From Blastomonas sp. (lineage in GTDB: Bacteria; Pseudomonadota; Alphaproteobacteria; Sphingomonadales; Sphingomonadaceae): a stretch of DNA of 64,000 bases. Location of the stretch: the NCBI RefSeq assembly GCF_030373265.1, contig NZ_JAUCZC010000016.1:1-64000 (forward strand), in the 5' to 3' direction. A program made the translations under genes and the position numbers. Positions 39,271 to 49,893 of the stretch are shown one piece after another. Position 1 is the first letter of the stretch. Each line of letters starts with the position of its first letter. Below the pieces are notes generated by a model. That model did not search any database. It was not told where the DNA came from and saw only the letters and a list, made by a program, of their open reading frames with translations.

Positions 39271-40437
39271 TTACCGCCAGCGCAGATTGCCGCGCGTCAG
39301 CTGGTCGAGCTTGGTCACCCCCATCAGCTTCATGCCGCGCTCGATTTCCCCGCGCAGGTTGGCCAAAGTCCGCTCGACCCCGCGCTGGCCCCCGGCGGCG
39401 AGCGCGTAGAGATACAGACGCCCGCCCGAACACGCCTTGGCGCCGACGCTGAGCGCTTTCAGCACATGCGTGCCCCGCGTGATGCCGCCATCGCAGATCA
39501 CCTCGATCCTGTCGCCGACCGCATCGACGATCTCGGCGAGCTGGTCGAACGGTGCGCGGCTGCCGTCGAGCTGCCGTCCGCCATGGTTCGACACCATGAT
39601 CGCGGTCGCGCCGATCGCGACCGCGCGGCGCGCATCCTCGACGCTCATGATCCCTTTCAGGCAGAACGGGCCGTCCCACGCCTTGCGGATCTCCTCGGCC
39701 ATCGCCCAGTCCATCTGCTGGTCGAGCATGGTGTTGAAATAGTCCGCCACCGAAATCGCCGCGTTGGTGCCCGCCGCGATATGGCTTTCCAGATTGGGCA
39801 GCGAGAAGCGCTCGCGGCCCATGTAATTGAACGACCAGCCGGGATGGGTAGCAAAGCTCATCGCCGATCCCGGGGTGAGCCGCGGCGGAGAGGTGAAGCC
39901 GGTGTGCAAACACCGCTCGCGCTTGCCCGAGACGATGGTATCGACCGTCAGCGCCAGCGCATCGAACTTCGCGTCCTTGGCCGCCTGGATCAGCGCGGCG
40001 TTCAAGCCCTTGTCCTTGTGGACATAGAGCTGGAACAGTTTGGGGCTGGCGATGCTGTCGCCGATCTCGGCAAGGCTGACCGTGGCGAGCGAGGAGATGC
40101 CGAAGAAGGTGTTGAACTTTTCCGCCGCCGCACCGACCGCCTTCTCGCCGCGCCAATGGAACAGCCGCTGCAAGGCTGTCGGTGACAGGAACAACGGCAT
40201 ATCGATCTTGCGGCCCATCAGCGTGGTCGTCATGTCGATATCTGCGACCCCTGCGAGCACATTGGGGACGAGGTCGCACTCTTCATACGCCGTGGTGTTG
40301 CGGTTGCGGGTCACCTCGTCATCGGCAGCGCCATCGATATAGTGGAACACCGGATAGGGCAGCTTCTTGCGTGCCAGCTCGCGAAAGTCATCGACCGTGT
40401 GGCAATCGGCCAGCCGCCGGACCGGAAAACGTCGCAT
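39271..40437 (-). CDS. FMN-dependent alpha-hydroxy-acid oxidase (L-lactate dehydrogenase LldD-like)
   Basis: LFLSPTALQRLFHWRGEKA, IMVSNHGGRQLDGSRAPFDQLAEIVDAVGDRIEVICDGGITRGTHVLKAL. Confidence 0.93.
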   Translation of the reverse strand: MRRFPVRRLADCHTVDDFRELARKKLPYPVFHYIDGAADDEVTRNRNTTAYEECDLVPNVLAGVADIDMTTTLMGRKIDMPLFLSPTALQRLFHWRGEKAVGAAAEKFNTFFGISSLATVSLAEIGDSIASPKLFQLYVHKDKGLNAALIQAAKDAKFDALALTVDTIVSGKRERCLHTGFTSPPRLTPGSAMSFATHPGWSFNYMGRERFSLPNLESHIAAGTNAAISVADYFNTMLDQQMDWAMAEEIRKAWDGPFCLKGIMSVEDARRAVAIGATAIMVSNHGGRQLDGSRAPFDQLAEIVDAVGDRIEVICDGGITRGTHVLKALSVGAKACSGGRLYLYALAAGGQRGVERTLANLRGEIERGMKLMGVTKLDQLTRGNLRWR

Positions 40438-40459
40438 AGATTTCTGCCCCCAACTGTCG

Positions 40460-40598
40460 GATCCTCCCCGGAACGGGGAGGGGGACCGCGAAGCGGTGGA
40501 GGGGCAGCCGAATTGCGCATCCCATCGGACACATCATCCGGACGCTTCCCCTCCGTCTCGCCTGCGGCGAGCCACCTCCCCTAAAGGGAGAGGAGTTT
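40460..40598. repeat. Palindromic CTCCCC-rich repeat element upstream of lldD-like gene
   Basis: GATCCTCCCCGGAACGGGGAGGGGGACCGCGAAGCGGTGGAGGGG ... CGCTTCCCCTCCGTCTCGCCTGCGGCGAGCCACCTCCCC; shared blocks with 38609-38769. Confidence 0.8.
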
Positions 40599-40606
40599 GA
40601 AGCAAG

Positions 40607-41134
40607 TCACTTCATGCTCGAAGGCTCGGGTGCGGACGGATACTTGCAGCCGCGCTGATGGCCGATCCCCTTGAGGAAGCTGCGCCGCACGACGCCCGCA
40701 TAAACCGCGGCGTTATAACGGCGCTCCTGTGCCGCCGCTCCCGAGATTTCGCGAATGACCCGGCGGAAGGGGATGATCGAATTGACGATCAGACCGCCGA
40801 CCCTGCCGGCTGTATCCTTGCGCTTGTCATCGCGGGTCTGCTCATAGCGCACGTCGAGGTCTTCGCCGAGCACTGCGTCCATGTCACCGATCGCGCTGCG
40901 GATCTGAGCGCACGTCTTGATCCCGACCAGCGAATAGGGCTTGTCCTGAATGGCGATCAGATTTTGCGGGATGTCCTTCTTGTCGATCCCGATATCCTCG
41001 ACCGGCTGGGTGACGACATCTTCGGCCACCTGCTCGGTCGAGCGCGGTCCATTCGACCCTGGGTTCTGCGCGGCGGCGGGAAGTGCACTCGCGGCAAAGG
41101 CAAGGCTGGCGAGAACGGTGGCGGTGCGGTGCAT
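40607..41134 (-). CDS. Conserved secreted hypothetical protein
   Basis: Signal peptide MHRTATVLASLAFAASALPAAAQN; no recognised domain. Confidence 0.65.
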   Translation of the reverse strand: MHRTATVLASLAFAASALPAAAQNPGSNGPRSTEQVAEDVVTQPVEDIGIDKKDIPQNLIAIQDKPYSLVGIKTCAQIRSAIGDMDAVLGEDLDVRYEQTRDDKRKDTAGRVGGLIVNSIIPFRRVIREISGAAAQERRYNAAVYAGVVRRSFLKGIGHQRGCKYPSAPEPSSMK

Positions 41135-41211
41135 GATGGTTTCCCCGGTTATGGCGTCAGTTAAGCGCCTTTGTTGCGCTTACGCACGACTGTGCCAAAC
41201 GATGCGTCCGA

Positions 41212-42099
41212 TCACAAACGTGTCGCGCTGAAAGTATCGCATTGCGCCGGGTCGCCGGTGCTCAACCCCTTCTTCAACCACGCCATGCGCTGGGCAGAGG
41301 TGCCATGGGTGAAGCTTTCGGGGACCGGCCTGCGGCCTGCAGCCTTTTGCAGCGTATCATCTCCGATGGCGCTGGCGGCGGTCAGGCCCTCCTCGATATC
41401 GCCCGGTTCCATGCGGTTCTTGTTGCGCGCCGCCCAGACCCCGGCATAGCAATCCGCCTCAAGCTCCATCCGCACCTGCAACTGGTTGCCTTCGGCCTGG
41501 CTGGCGGTGCTTTGCGCGCGGCGCACATTGGCAGAGCGCCCCGTGATCGTCTGGATATGGTGGCCGACCTCGTGCGCGATGACATAAGCCTGAGCGAAAT
41601 CGCCTGCGGCGCCGAAGCGCGTGGCGAGTTCGTCGAAGAAGCTGGTGTCGAGATAAATTCCGTTATCGGCGGGGCAGTAGAACGGCCCCATCGCGCTTTG
41701 TGCCGCGCCGCATCCCGACTGGCCATTGCGGTCATAGAAAGTCAGGGTGGCAGGCTGATAGGCCTGACCCTGTTCCTGGAACAGCGCCCCCCAGGTGTCT
41801 TCGGTGCTGGCAAGCACCTGGCAGCTGAACTTGCTTTTCTCATCGACCGCGCAGCTTTGCGCCGCGTTCTGGCCGCCGGCTGCCCCAGGTCCTTGAGTCT
41901 GCACCGGCGCACCACCGGTCATCCCGCCCCCCTGGATCAGTTCCATCGGATTGATGCCGAAAACCAAGGCTGCGATGCCCAGGATAAGGATGGTGCCGAT
42001 CCCCATCTTGCCGCCGCCGATCGGCAGGCGAGAGCCGCCGCCCCTGCCGCCGCGCTGATCCGAAACATTGTCTGAGGTGCGATAGTCGTCGAGCTTCAT
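41212..42099 (-). CDS. Neutral zinc metallopeptidase (YpfJ family)
   Basis: MKLDDYRTSDNVSDQRG N-terminus, AYVIAHEVGHHIQTITG (HEVGH), DCYAGVWA. Confidence 0.92.
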   Translation of the reverse strand: MKLDDYRTSDNVSDQRGGRGGGSRLPIGGGKMGIGTILILGIAALVFGINPMELIQGGGMTGGAPVQTQGPGAAGGQNAAQSCAVDEKSKFSCQVLASTEDTWGALFQEQGQAYQPATLTFYDRNGQSGCGAAQSAMGPFYCPADNGIYLDTSFFDELATRFGAAGDFAQAYVIAHEVGHHIQTITGRSANVRRAQSTASQAEGNQLQVRMELEADCYAGVWAARNKNRMEPGDIEEGLTAASAIGDDTLQKAAGRRPVPESFTHGTSAQRMAWLKKGLSTGDPAQCDTFSATRL

Positions 42100-42252
42100 G
42101 CGCTGCGTCATCCCTGTAGCGAACAGTGCCTGTCTACCACCGGCAGCGTGCGATGGGCATCACCCATTTTTGCAGCAATTGCGTTATTGTGCGCTGCGGC
42201 ATAGAGTCACGTCCAAAGCGTGCAATGGCACGCCAACAGACGAGGACGTAAC

Positions 42253-43407
42253 ATGCCGGGCTCTCAAGATGCGCTGGATACCCAGTCCGCAGCCGTTCCG
42301 CTGCCGGAAACCGTGGCCTTGGTGCTGCAGGGCGGCGGCGCGCTCGGTTCCTATCAGGCAGGCGTGTTCAGCGAACTCGTGCGACAGAACGTGCGGATCG
42401 ACTGGGTCGCCGGGATATCGATCGGTGCGATCAACTCGGCGATTATTGCCGGCAACGAGCCCGATATGGCCTGCACACGGCTGCGCGAATTCTGGGAGCT
42501 GGTGACGTCGGGCACCGTCGATTTCATGCTCGGCGATGCGGACTACTGGCGCGAGGTGAACCACTATGCCGGAGCGGCGATGGCCGCGACGGTCGGCGTT
42601 CCGGGCTTCTATCGCCCGCATCTGCTGCCGCCCTTCTTCGCCTGGCCGGGCACGCCCGCGGCGGTCAGCATGTACGATACCACCCCGATGATCGAGACGC
42701 TCAACCGCTTCATCGACTGGGACCGCCTGAACAACGGCCCGATGCGGTTTTCGGTCGGCGCGGTGAACGTGGAATCGGGCAATTTCTATTACTTCGACAC
42801 GCAGGACCCCCACGGCCCGCAGGTTATCGACGCGCGCCATATCATGGCCTCGGGCGCGCTGCCTCCCGGGTTTGCGCCGATAGAAATCAACGGCAAGCAT
42901 TACTGGGACGGCGGCCTCGTCAGCAACACGCCGCTGGCCTATGTGCTCGACAACCAGACCAGCGATATGCTGGCCTTCCAGGTCGATCTGTTCCCGGCAC
43001 GTGGCGAGCTTCCCACCAAGTTTGCCGATGTGATGAGCCGCGAAAAGGACATCCGCTATTCCAGCCGCACCCGGCAGGTGACCGATTATTATCTCAAGCT
43101 GCGCAAGGAGCACGAGGCGCTGCGCAACGTTCTGGCGATGCTGCCGCCAGACATGCGGACCGACCCCGATGTCGAGCGCATGCGCGCACTGGTGGAGGAC
43201 AATGCAGTCAACATCGTCCACCTGATCTACAATGTACAAAGATGGGAAAGCGGGATGCGCGATTTCGAGTTTTCGCGCGCCACCATGGACATGCACTGGG
43301 ACCAGGGCATCGAGGCGGTGCAGGCGGTGATGAAACGCGGCGACCTGCTGGCGCAGAACATCATGAACGGCAAGACGGCCGCCTTCGATCTGGCGCCGCA
43401 CAGCTGA
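42253..43407 (+). CDS. Patatin-like phospholipase family protein
   Basis: LVLQGGGALGSYQAGV oxyanion motif, GISIGAINSAII nucleophile elbow, WDGGLVSNTPL. Confidence 0.92.
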   Translation: MPGSQDALDTQSAAVPLPETVALVLQGGGALGSYQAGVFSELVRQNVRIDWVAGISIGAINSAIIAGNEPDMACTRLREFWELVTSGTVDFMLGDADYWREVNHYAGAAMAATVGVPGFYRPHLLPPFFAWPGTPAAVSMYDTTPMIETLNRFIDWDRLNNGPMRFSVGAVNVESGNFYYFDTQDPHGPQVIDARHIMASGALPPGFAPIEINGKHYWDGGLVSNTPLAYVLDNQTSDMLAFQVDLFPARGELPTKFADVMSREKDIRYSSRTRQVTDYYLKLRKEHEALRNVLAMLPPDMRTDPDVERMRALVEDNAVNIVHLIYNVQRWESGMRDFEFSRATMDMHWDQGIEAVQAVMKRGDLLAQNIMNGKTAAFDLAPHS

Positions 43408-43441
43408 TCAGGCTGGCCACCACGAGGCACGGAGAGTGAGC

Positions 43442-44032
43442 ATGGTTTTGGGGATCCGAGCAGGGCTGGTGCTTGCCGCTGCGGCACTGGGCACGGTGGC
43501 CACCGCGCAGGGCTGGCAGGATACCATCACTGCCAGCGATGCAGAGCGGCTCAAGCAGCGCGACACCGCGTTCGCCGCGGCGCTGGCCGAGGTGCGCGCG
43601 TCCGAATATGCTGGCGAACTCGCCAAGGACGGTTTGCTCTACGATCCGAAAAAGCGTCTCGAGACGCCGCTGCCCCCCGAGGGACGCTATCGGTGCGCCA
43701 CCCACAAATTGGGCGGGAAATATCTGGCGTTCATCGCCTATCCCGATTTTGTCTGTGCGGTTTACGGCAGCGGGGCGACCCGGCAGTTCGTCAAGCTCAC
43801 CGGCTCGCAGCGCCCGGTTGGTTTCATTCACGCCGATAGTAAGCGCGGAGGGGTGTTCCTGGGTTCGCTGATGCTGGGCGATGACGAGACCCTGGTGCCG
43901 TATGGGCAGGACAAGGAGCGTGACATGGCCGGCACCGTCGAGCGCATCGGCGAGGACCGCTGGCGGATCGTGTTTCCCAACCCTTATTATGAATCGACGC
44001 TCGACATCATCGATCTCCGCCCACTGAAGTGA
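43442..44032 (+). CDS. Secreted protein, possibly DUF4893 family
   Basis: Signal peptide; WQDTITASDAERLKQRDTAFAAALAEVRAS...YRCATHKLGG; family by recall only. Confidence 0.6.
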   Translation: MVLGIRAGLVLAAAALGTVATAQGWQDTITASDAERLKQRDTAFAAALAEVRASEYAGELAKDGLLYDPKKRLETPLPPEGRYRCATHKLGGKYLAFIAYPDFVCAVYGSGATRQFVKLTGSQRPVGFIHADSKRGGVFLGSLMLGDDETLVPYGQDKERDMAGTVERIGEDRWRIVFPNPYYESTLDIIDLRPLK

Positions 44033-44058
44033 GGCGCGACGGGTGAGGTGCGCATCTT

Positions 44059-44143
44059 CGTCATCCCCCGGGCACGCCGGGGGGCCCGCTTGCGCGCAAC
44101 CCCGGCCACAACGAGCGGTATTCCCGCGGACGCGGAAATGACG
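44059..44143. repeat. Palindromic intergenic repeat (REP-like)
   Basis: CGTCATCCCCCGGGCACGCCGGGGG ... TATTCCCGCGGACGCGGAAATGACG. Confidence 0.7.
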
Positions 44144-44215
44144 GTCCAAATTCGATTGGCGTAATGCGATCAAGGCGTTAGCCTGCGGCTCAAACATATG
44201 TCTGGGGAGACACTT

Positions 44216-45556
44216 ATGCCGGTCGCATCGTTTGTAACGCGCGCGTTTGCCGCATCCGTTCTGGCGCTGGCAGCCGCCATGCCCGCGCAGGCGCAGGACA
44301 CCATCCGCGCCGATATCGCTGCGGACATGCCCGGCCTGATGGAAATCTATCGCGATCTGCACGCCAATCCGGAGCTGAGCTTTCAGGAGGTCAAGACCGC
44401 AGCCAAGCTTGCCGCCGAGGCGCGCAGCCTGGGCTTTGAGGTGACCGAAGGCGTCGGCAGGACCGGCGTGGTCGCGGTGATGAAGAACGGTCCCGGTCCG
44501 GTGGTGATGCTTCGCGCCGACATGGATGGGCTGCCCGTGGTCGAGCAGACCGGGCTTCCCTTTGCCAGCAAGGTGCGCGCGATGAGCCCCGCGGGGATTG
44601 AGACCGGGGTGATGCACGCCTGCGGGCATGACACGCATATGACCGGCTGGGTCGCCACCGCGCGGCAGTTGGTCAAGCGCAAGGCCGAATGGTCGGGCAC
44701 CTTGGTGATGATCCTGCAGCCAGCCGAAGAGATCGGCTCGGGCGCGCTGGCGATGCTCGAGGATGGGCTCTACACGCGCTTTCCCAAGCCCGAATACGTG
44801 CTCGGCTTCCATGATGCCGCGCAGGCACCCGCCGGTTTCATCGGCTACACCCCCGGTTTCGCGCTCGCCAATGTCGACAGCGTCGATATCAAGGTGAAAG
44901 GGCTGGGAGGGCACGGTGCCTATCCACAATCGACCAAGGACCCGATCGTGCTCGGCGCGCGGATCGTCACCACGCTGCAGACTTTGATCAGCCGTGAGCT
45001 TGATCCGCAGGATGCCGCGGTGGTCACCGTCGGCAGTTTCCAGGCGGGGGCCAAGCACAACATCATCTCCGACGAGGCGAAGCTGCTGCTGACGGTGCGC
45101 AGCTATTCGGACGAGACGCGCGAGAAAATCCTCAACGGCATCAAGCGCGTGGCCAAAGGCGAGGCGATTGCCGCGGGCATGCCCGAAGACCGGATGCCCG
45201 AGGTGACGATGAGCGACACCTTCACGCCTGCGGTCTACAACAGCCCGGATTTCACCCGCGAGACCGCCGAGATGCTCAAGGCCCGGTTCGGCGAGCAGCG
45301 GGTCGCGCAGGTGCCGCCGTCGATGGGTGGCGAGGATTTCAGCCGCTTCTACCGCGCCGATCCCGACAACATCACCAGCCTGATCTTTTGGGTCGGCGGG
45401 GTGCCGCTGGCCGAATACAACAAGGCCAAGAAGGAGGGCGCCGAAATGCCCTCGCTGCACAGCCCGTTCTGGGCACCCGAGGCCGATACCGTGATCGCCA
45501 CAGCCGCCGAGGCGATGACCGCGATGACGCTCAAGCTGATGGCGAAGTCGCCCTGA
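44216..45556 (+). CDS. M20-family amidohydrolase, secreted
   Basis: Signal peptide; MEIYRDLHANPELSFQE, LRADMDGLPVVEQTGLPFAS, HACGHDTHMTGW, MGGEDFSRFY. Confidence 0.92.
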   Translation: MPVASFVTRAFAASVLALAAAMPAQAQDTIRADIAADMPGLMEIYRDLHANPELSFQEVKTAAKLAAEARSLGFEVTEGVGRTGVVAVMKNGPGPVVMLRADMDGLPVVEQTGLPFASKVRAMSPAGIETGVMHACGHDTHMTGWVATARQLVKRKAEWSGTLVMILQPAEEIGSGALAMLEDGLYTRFPKPEYVLGFHDAAQAPAGFIGYTPGFALANVDSVDIKVKGLGGHGAYPQSTKDPIVLGARIVTTLQTLISRELDPQDAAVVTVGSFQAGAKHNIISDEAKLLLTVRSYSDETREKILNGIKRVAKGEAIAAGMPEDRMPEVTMSDTFTPAVYNSPDFTRETAEMLKARFGEQRVAQVPPSMGGEDFSRFYRADPDNITSLIFWVGGVPLAEYNKAKKEGAEMPSLHSPFWAPEADTVIATAAEAMTAMTLKLMAKSP

Positions 45557-45568
45557 AAAAGCCGGGCG

Positions 45569-46387
45569 TCAGATCAGCTGCGGCTGGCGCTCGGTAGCCC
45601 GGCTGCCGACGCCGGGGAGGTTGAGCGCCGAGACCATTTCGCGCAGTTCCTGCCGGGCGATGATGTGGCTGGTGCCGAGATCGGCGAGATGGCCCTTGTC
45701 GAGCAAGGTCAGCCCCGAGGGGAACAGTTCGCGATAGACAACGCGCTCTGACAGTCCCTGGACATAGCGGAAGCCGACGCGCTTGGAGAGTTCGGCGAGC
45801 GCGGCATCGAGCCTGCGCTTGTTGCGGGCATCGGTCTGCTGGGTGCGGTTGCGCAGCACCACCCAGTCGATCTCGATCCCGTCGGTCTTGGCGCGCGCCT
45901 TGCGTGCCTCCCAGATCAGTTCGGCATAGAAGCTCAGGCGGCGGACCTTGAAGTTTTCCGGATCGACCTGGCCGATCAGATCGAAATCGACGAAGCTGTC
46001 GTTGAGTGGGGTGACCAAGGTATCGGCGCGGGTGGCGACGAAACGCGCGAACTTGTCATCACGGCCCGGCGTATCATAGACCAGAAAGTCGCAGTCCTCG
46101 CTCATCTTGACGACCATCTGCTCGAGCCGAGCCTGGCTTTCTTCCTGATACACTTCGAACCGGGGGGTCGGCAGGGTGATGCCGCGCCGTTCCTGTGTTG
46201 CCACACGGTTTTCCAGATAGCGGTGCAATGTGCGCTGGCGCGGATCGAGATCGATCGCGCCGACGCGAAAGCCGAGATACGACAGAGCCACCGCGACATG
46301 GACCGCGCTGGTGGATTTGCCGGTGCCGCCCTTCTCGTTGGCAAACACGATATGGTGCGGGGACGCCTTGCGCGTCGTCATGTCCAT
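45569..46387 (-). CDS. mipZ: Division-plane positioning ATPase MipZ
   Basis: [50 protein letters not shown] (ParA/MinD-like deviant Walker A). Confidence 0.9.
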   Translation of the reverse strand: MDMTTRKASPHHIVFANEKGGTGKSTSAVHVAVALSYLGFRVGAIDLDPRQRTLHRYLENRVATQERRGITLPTPRFEVYQEESQARLEQMVVKMSEDCDFLVYDTPGRDDKFARFVATRADTLVTPLNDSFVDFDLIGQVDPENFKVRRLSFYAELIWEARKARAKTDGIEIDWVVLRNRTQQTDARNKRRLDAALAELSKRVGFRYVQGLSERVVYRELFPSGLTLLDKGHLADLGTSHIIARQELREMVSALNLPGVGSRATERQPQLI

Positions 46388-46500
46388 GGTTTTCAGCCCC
46401 TTCCAGCAGGCCGACGAATGTGCCAGTGCTGCCTAGTGAATCGCGTGCGGGCACGACCCGTACCCCATTGCGGCAGTTCCCTATCGGAGGCTTTACCAAG

Positions 46501-47346
46501 GTGCAAATCATACGTCGGCTAGACAGGTTGAGGTCTGCGGTTTCGCTGCTGAGGCGGCAGGGCGGCGAGGTGGCTCTGGTGCCCACCATGGGGGCGCTGC
46601 ACAGCGGGCACATGCAGCTTGTCCGAGAGGCCCGGCAGCGCGCCGACCATGTGGTCGCGTCGATTTTCGTCAACCCCAAGCAGTTCGGCGCAAACGAGGA
46701 TCTGGACGCCTATCCGCGACAGGAAGACGCGGACGCTGCAATGCTCAGCGAGGCTGGCGTGGCAATCCTGTGGGCACCCGATGTCGATCAGGTCTATCCG
46801 GCAGGCTTTGCTACCAACGTCAGCGTCACCGGGGTCAGCGAGGGCCTGTGCGGTGCGGCGCGGCCCGGTCATTTCGATGGCGTCGCGACCGTCGTTGCCA
46901 AGCTTTTCAACCAGGTTCAGCCCGATATGGCGCTGTTCGGCGAGAAGGATTACCAGCAGCTCGCCGTCATCCGCGCGATGGCGCGAGATTTGAACTTCGG
47001 GCTCGACATTATCGGTGTGCCGACGGTGCGCGATGTCGATGGGCTGGCGCTGTCATCGCGCAACGCCTATCTGAGCGCCGAGCAGCGCGCTGCCGCCGCG
47101 ATGCTGCCACGCGCGATGCAGGCGGGGATCGCGGTGATCGAGGCGGGTGGTCCGGTGAGGGAGGCAACCAGCGGCATCGAGCAGGCGCTGCTGGCAGCCG
47201 GGTTCGGCTCGGTCGATTATGTCACGCTGGCCGATGCGGCGACGCTTGAGCGGATGGACGCTGCCGACCGTCCGGCGCGGCTGCTGGTCGCAGCGCGCAT
47301 CGGCGGAACTCGGCTGATCGATAATATGCCCGTAAACGCAAGCTAA
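46501..47346 (+). CDS. panC: Pantothenate synthetase
   Basis: [57 protein letters not shown] start. Confidence 0.95.
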   Translation: MQIIRRLDRLRSAVSLLRRQGGEVALVPTMGALHSGHMQLVREARQRADHVVASIFVNPKQFGANEDLDAYPRQEDADAAMLSEAGVAILWAPDVDQVYPAGFATNVSVTGVSEGLCGAARPGHFDGVATVVAKLFNQVQPDMALFGEKDYQQLAVIRAMARDLNFGLDIIGVPTVRDVDGLALSSRNAYLSAEQRAAAAMLPRAMQAGIAVIEAGGPVREATSGIEQALLAAGFGSVDYVTLADAATLERMDAADRPARLLVAARIGGTRLIDNMPVNAS

Positions 47347-47452
47347 TGTAAAACTTCTGGCATGGTTACTGCCGAATTAACCTTTTCTTCACCACATTTT
47401 CCCAAGCTCGCCCCTGTCGGATCAACCGGCCATGCAAAGAGGGGCATGAGTG

Positions 47453-47749
47453 ATGGCTAACAGTCTGAAGTCCGCGACGTTTCTGATGGAGAGCAAGCTC
47501 GCTGCGGCAGCGCGCGGCGACATCAACGCCTATTTCGATCTGGGAGTGGCATTTTCCACCGGGGGACACGGCGTGAATGTCGATCTGATCGAAGCGCACA
47601 AATGGTTCAACCTCGCCGCGGTCAAGGGGCATGAGGAAAGCCAGCTGTGCCGCGCGGAAATCTCCGAGGAAATGACCGCACGCCAGATCGCCGAAGCCCA
47701 GCGCGAAGCCCGCGCCTGGCTCCAGCAGATCGCAGCGCGCGCCGCCTGA
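47453..47749 (+). CDS. Sel1-repeat-like small protein
   Basis: AARGDINAYFDLGVAFSTGGHGVNVDLIEAHKWFNLAAVKGHEES. Confidence 0.7.
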   Translation: MANSLKSATFLMESKLAAAARGDINAYFDLGVAFSTGGHGVNVDLIEAHKWFNLAAVKGHEESQLCRAEISEEMTARQIAEAQREARAWLQQIAARAA

Positions 47750-47752
47750 GTC

Positions 47753-49813
47753 TTACTGCGCTGCCGGTTTGCGGTAGCGTTCGAACCAGGCGATGATCGC
47801 CGACGCCTTGGCCGCGCTTTGCGAAGGCCGCGCCGCGATGCCGCCATGGCTGGCGCCTGGAACCTTGACCAAAGCCGTCGGCACGCCGACCAGCTTGAGC
47901 GCGGTATAGTACTGCTCGGATTCGCTGACCGGGGTGCGATAATCCTCGCTGCCGACCACCACCAAAGTCGGCGTCTTCACATTGCCGACCAGCGACAGCG
48001 GCGAGCGCGCCCAATAGCTCGCCTGATCCTCCCACGGCATTTTCCCGAACCAGTATTTCGCGAAGAACGCCGGGCCATCGGCGGTCAGCGCCTGGCTGGT
48101 CCAGTTGATCACCGGCTTTTGCGTCGCGGCCGCCTTGAAGCGGTCGGTCTTGCCGACGATCCAGCTGGTCAGCACGCCTCCACCCGATCCACCAGTGACG
48201 AACAGCTGCTCGGGATCAGCCACACCGTCGGCAATCGCCTTGTCGACCATCGCGATCAGATCGTCATAGTCGTTGCCCGGATAGGCATGGTGGATAAGGT
48301 TTGCGAACTCAGCACCGTAACTGGTTGATCCGCGAGGGTTCACTGACAGCACCGCATAGCCCGATGCGGCATAGAGCTGGTTGTCGGTCGAAAAATGGGG
48401 GCCATAAGCGGCAAACGGTCCGCCATGGATTTCGAGCACCAAAGGCACCCGCATGCCAGGCACGTGACCCGGCGGCAGCGTCAGCCAGCCTTCGACTTCC
48501 CGGCCATCGAAGGTCGAGGCGGTGGTCATCTTGCGCACCTCGCCGAGCCGCTTGCTCGCCATCAGCGACTGGTTGAACCGTGTCAGCGTGCGGGTCTTGC
48601 CGCCGCTCGCCAGCATGACATCGGCAGGTTTGGTGGCATTGCCGCCCGAATAGGCGATCGCACCGTTTCTTGCGATGCTGAACGATCCGCCCGCATAGGG
48701 CCGGTCGAGCGCCGGGCCGGTCAGGCCGCGCACGATCTCGCGCACCGATCCATCCATGCCGATCCGCGCGACGAGGGTTTCGCCATGGTCGTCATATTGC
48801 GCGATCAGTGCCTGGCCATCGGGTGCCCACACCAGGGTGTCGATGCTGCGGTCGAGCGCGGGCGCGACCGCGCGTTTGCCCGATCCGTCGCGGTTCATCA
48901 CATAGGCCTGGGCGTTGTGATAGCCGAGCAGCTGGTCGTCGAAGCCGAGATAAGCGATCCTGCTGCCATCGGGCGATACCACCGGCGATGCGTCGGGCCC
49001 ATCGCGGTCGGTGAGCGCGGTGATGGCACCGGTGGCGATGTCGAGCGCGTAAATCTCTGCATCGACCGGATCGTTTTCCCAGTCGGGCGAGCGGTTGCCC
49101 GAGAAGTACAGCGTCTGCCCGTCGCGGCTCCAGGTCAGCCCGCCCCCGTCATGATACTCGCCGAAGCTGAGCTGGCGCGGTGCGCCGCCGGTCGCGGGGA
49201 CGACGAAGATCTTGTCGAAGCCGGGCTTGATATAGCCCGCGCCATCGGCACGATAGGAGAGCAGGTCATAGGTTTCGAGCGGCGCTGCCCAGGTCGCTCC
49301 CTCGGGCTTGTCGGGCGCCTTGCCCAGCTTCGGGCCTTCGGCGGGCACGAACATGGTGTAGGCTATCTGATTGCCATCAGGGGACCAGGCGATGTTGCCC
49401 GGGCTTTGCGGCAGACCCGTGATCCGCACGGCTTCGCCCGAGGCCATCCAGCGCACGAACAATTGCGGCGCACCGCCTTCTGCCGTCGAGACATAAGCAA
49501 GGCGCTTGCCGTCGGGCGACCATCGCGGCTGGCTGTGGCTGCCGGGCCCTGCGGCAACCGGGGTCAGCTCGCCGGTGGCAGTATCCACCAGCCAGATCGA
49601 CGAGACCGCCTTGTCCGCCATGATGTCGTTGGCGCGTCGGACGAACGCGATCTTGCCGCTATCGGGTGCGATCTGCGGATCAGCGGCAACCTCGAGCGAG
49701 AACAGGTCCTGGCCGGTCAGCCTGCTGTCGGGCGCAGTCTGCGCGACCTGTGCCATGAGGGCGGTGGGGCTGGCGAAGGCAAGCAACAGGGCGGCAAGAC
49801 GAAGGGTGCGCAT
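47753..49813 (-). CDS. S9 family peptidase (dipeptidyl aminopeptidase/acylaminoacyl peptidase-like)
   Basis: TolB-like propeller repeats; LFVTGGSGGGVLTSWIVG nucleophile, VPGASHGG. Confidence 0.92.
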   Translation of the reverse strand: MRTLRLAALLLAFASPTALMAQVAQTAPDSRLTGQDLFSLEVAADPQIAPDSGKIAFVRRANDIMADKAVSSIWLVDTATGELTPVAAGPGSHSQPRWSPDGKRLAYVSTAEGGAPQLFVRWMASGEAVRITGLPQSPGNIAWSPDGNQIAYTMFVPAEGPKLGKAPDKPEGATWAAPLETYDLLSYRADGAGYIKPGFDKIFVVPATGGAPRQLSFGEYHDGGGLTWSRDGQTLYFSGNRSPDWENDPVDAEIYALDIATGAITALTDRDGPDASPVVSPDGSRIAYLGFDDQLLGYHNAQAYVMNRDGSGKRAVAPALDRSIDTLVWAPDGQALIAQYDDHGETLVARIGMDGSVREIVRGLTGPALDRPYAGGSFSIARNGAIAYSGGNATKPADVMLASGGKTRTLTRFNQSLMASKRLGEVRKMTTASTFDGREVEGWLTLPPGHVPGMRVPLVLEIHGGPFAAYGPHFSTDNQLYAASGYAVLSVNPRGSTSYGAEFANLIHHAYPGNDYDDLIAMVDKAIADGVADPEQLFVTGGSGGGVLTSWIVGKTDRFKAAATQKPVINWTSQALTADGPAFFAKYWFGKMPWEDQASYWARSPLSLVGNVKTPTLVVVGSEDYRTPVSESEQYYTALKLVGVPTALVKVPGASHGGIAARPSQSAAKASAIIAWFERYRKPAAQ

Positions 49814-49893
49814 GGGGCGAAGGCTTTCTGCAGGAAGGTCAGGAGCTTAGGCAGGTGTTGCTGGTGCGATGGTGCGCTGCCCGCGCGCCAGCG

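Noticed and set aside
38582-40279. 565-aa minus-strand ORF crossing gspH and the LldD-like gene
   Set aside because: Out of frame with LldD, which is clearly encoded at 39271-40437 in another frame; no coherent domain.
43361-45460. 699-aa minus-strand ORF antisense to the M20 peptidase and upstream gene
   Set aside because: Spans two real plus-strand genes and an intergenic repeat; shadow ORF.
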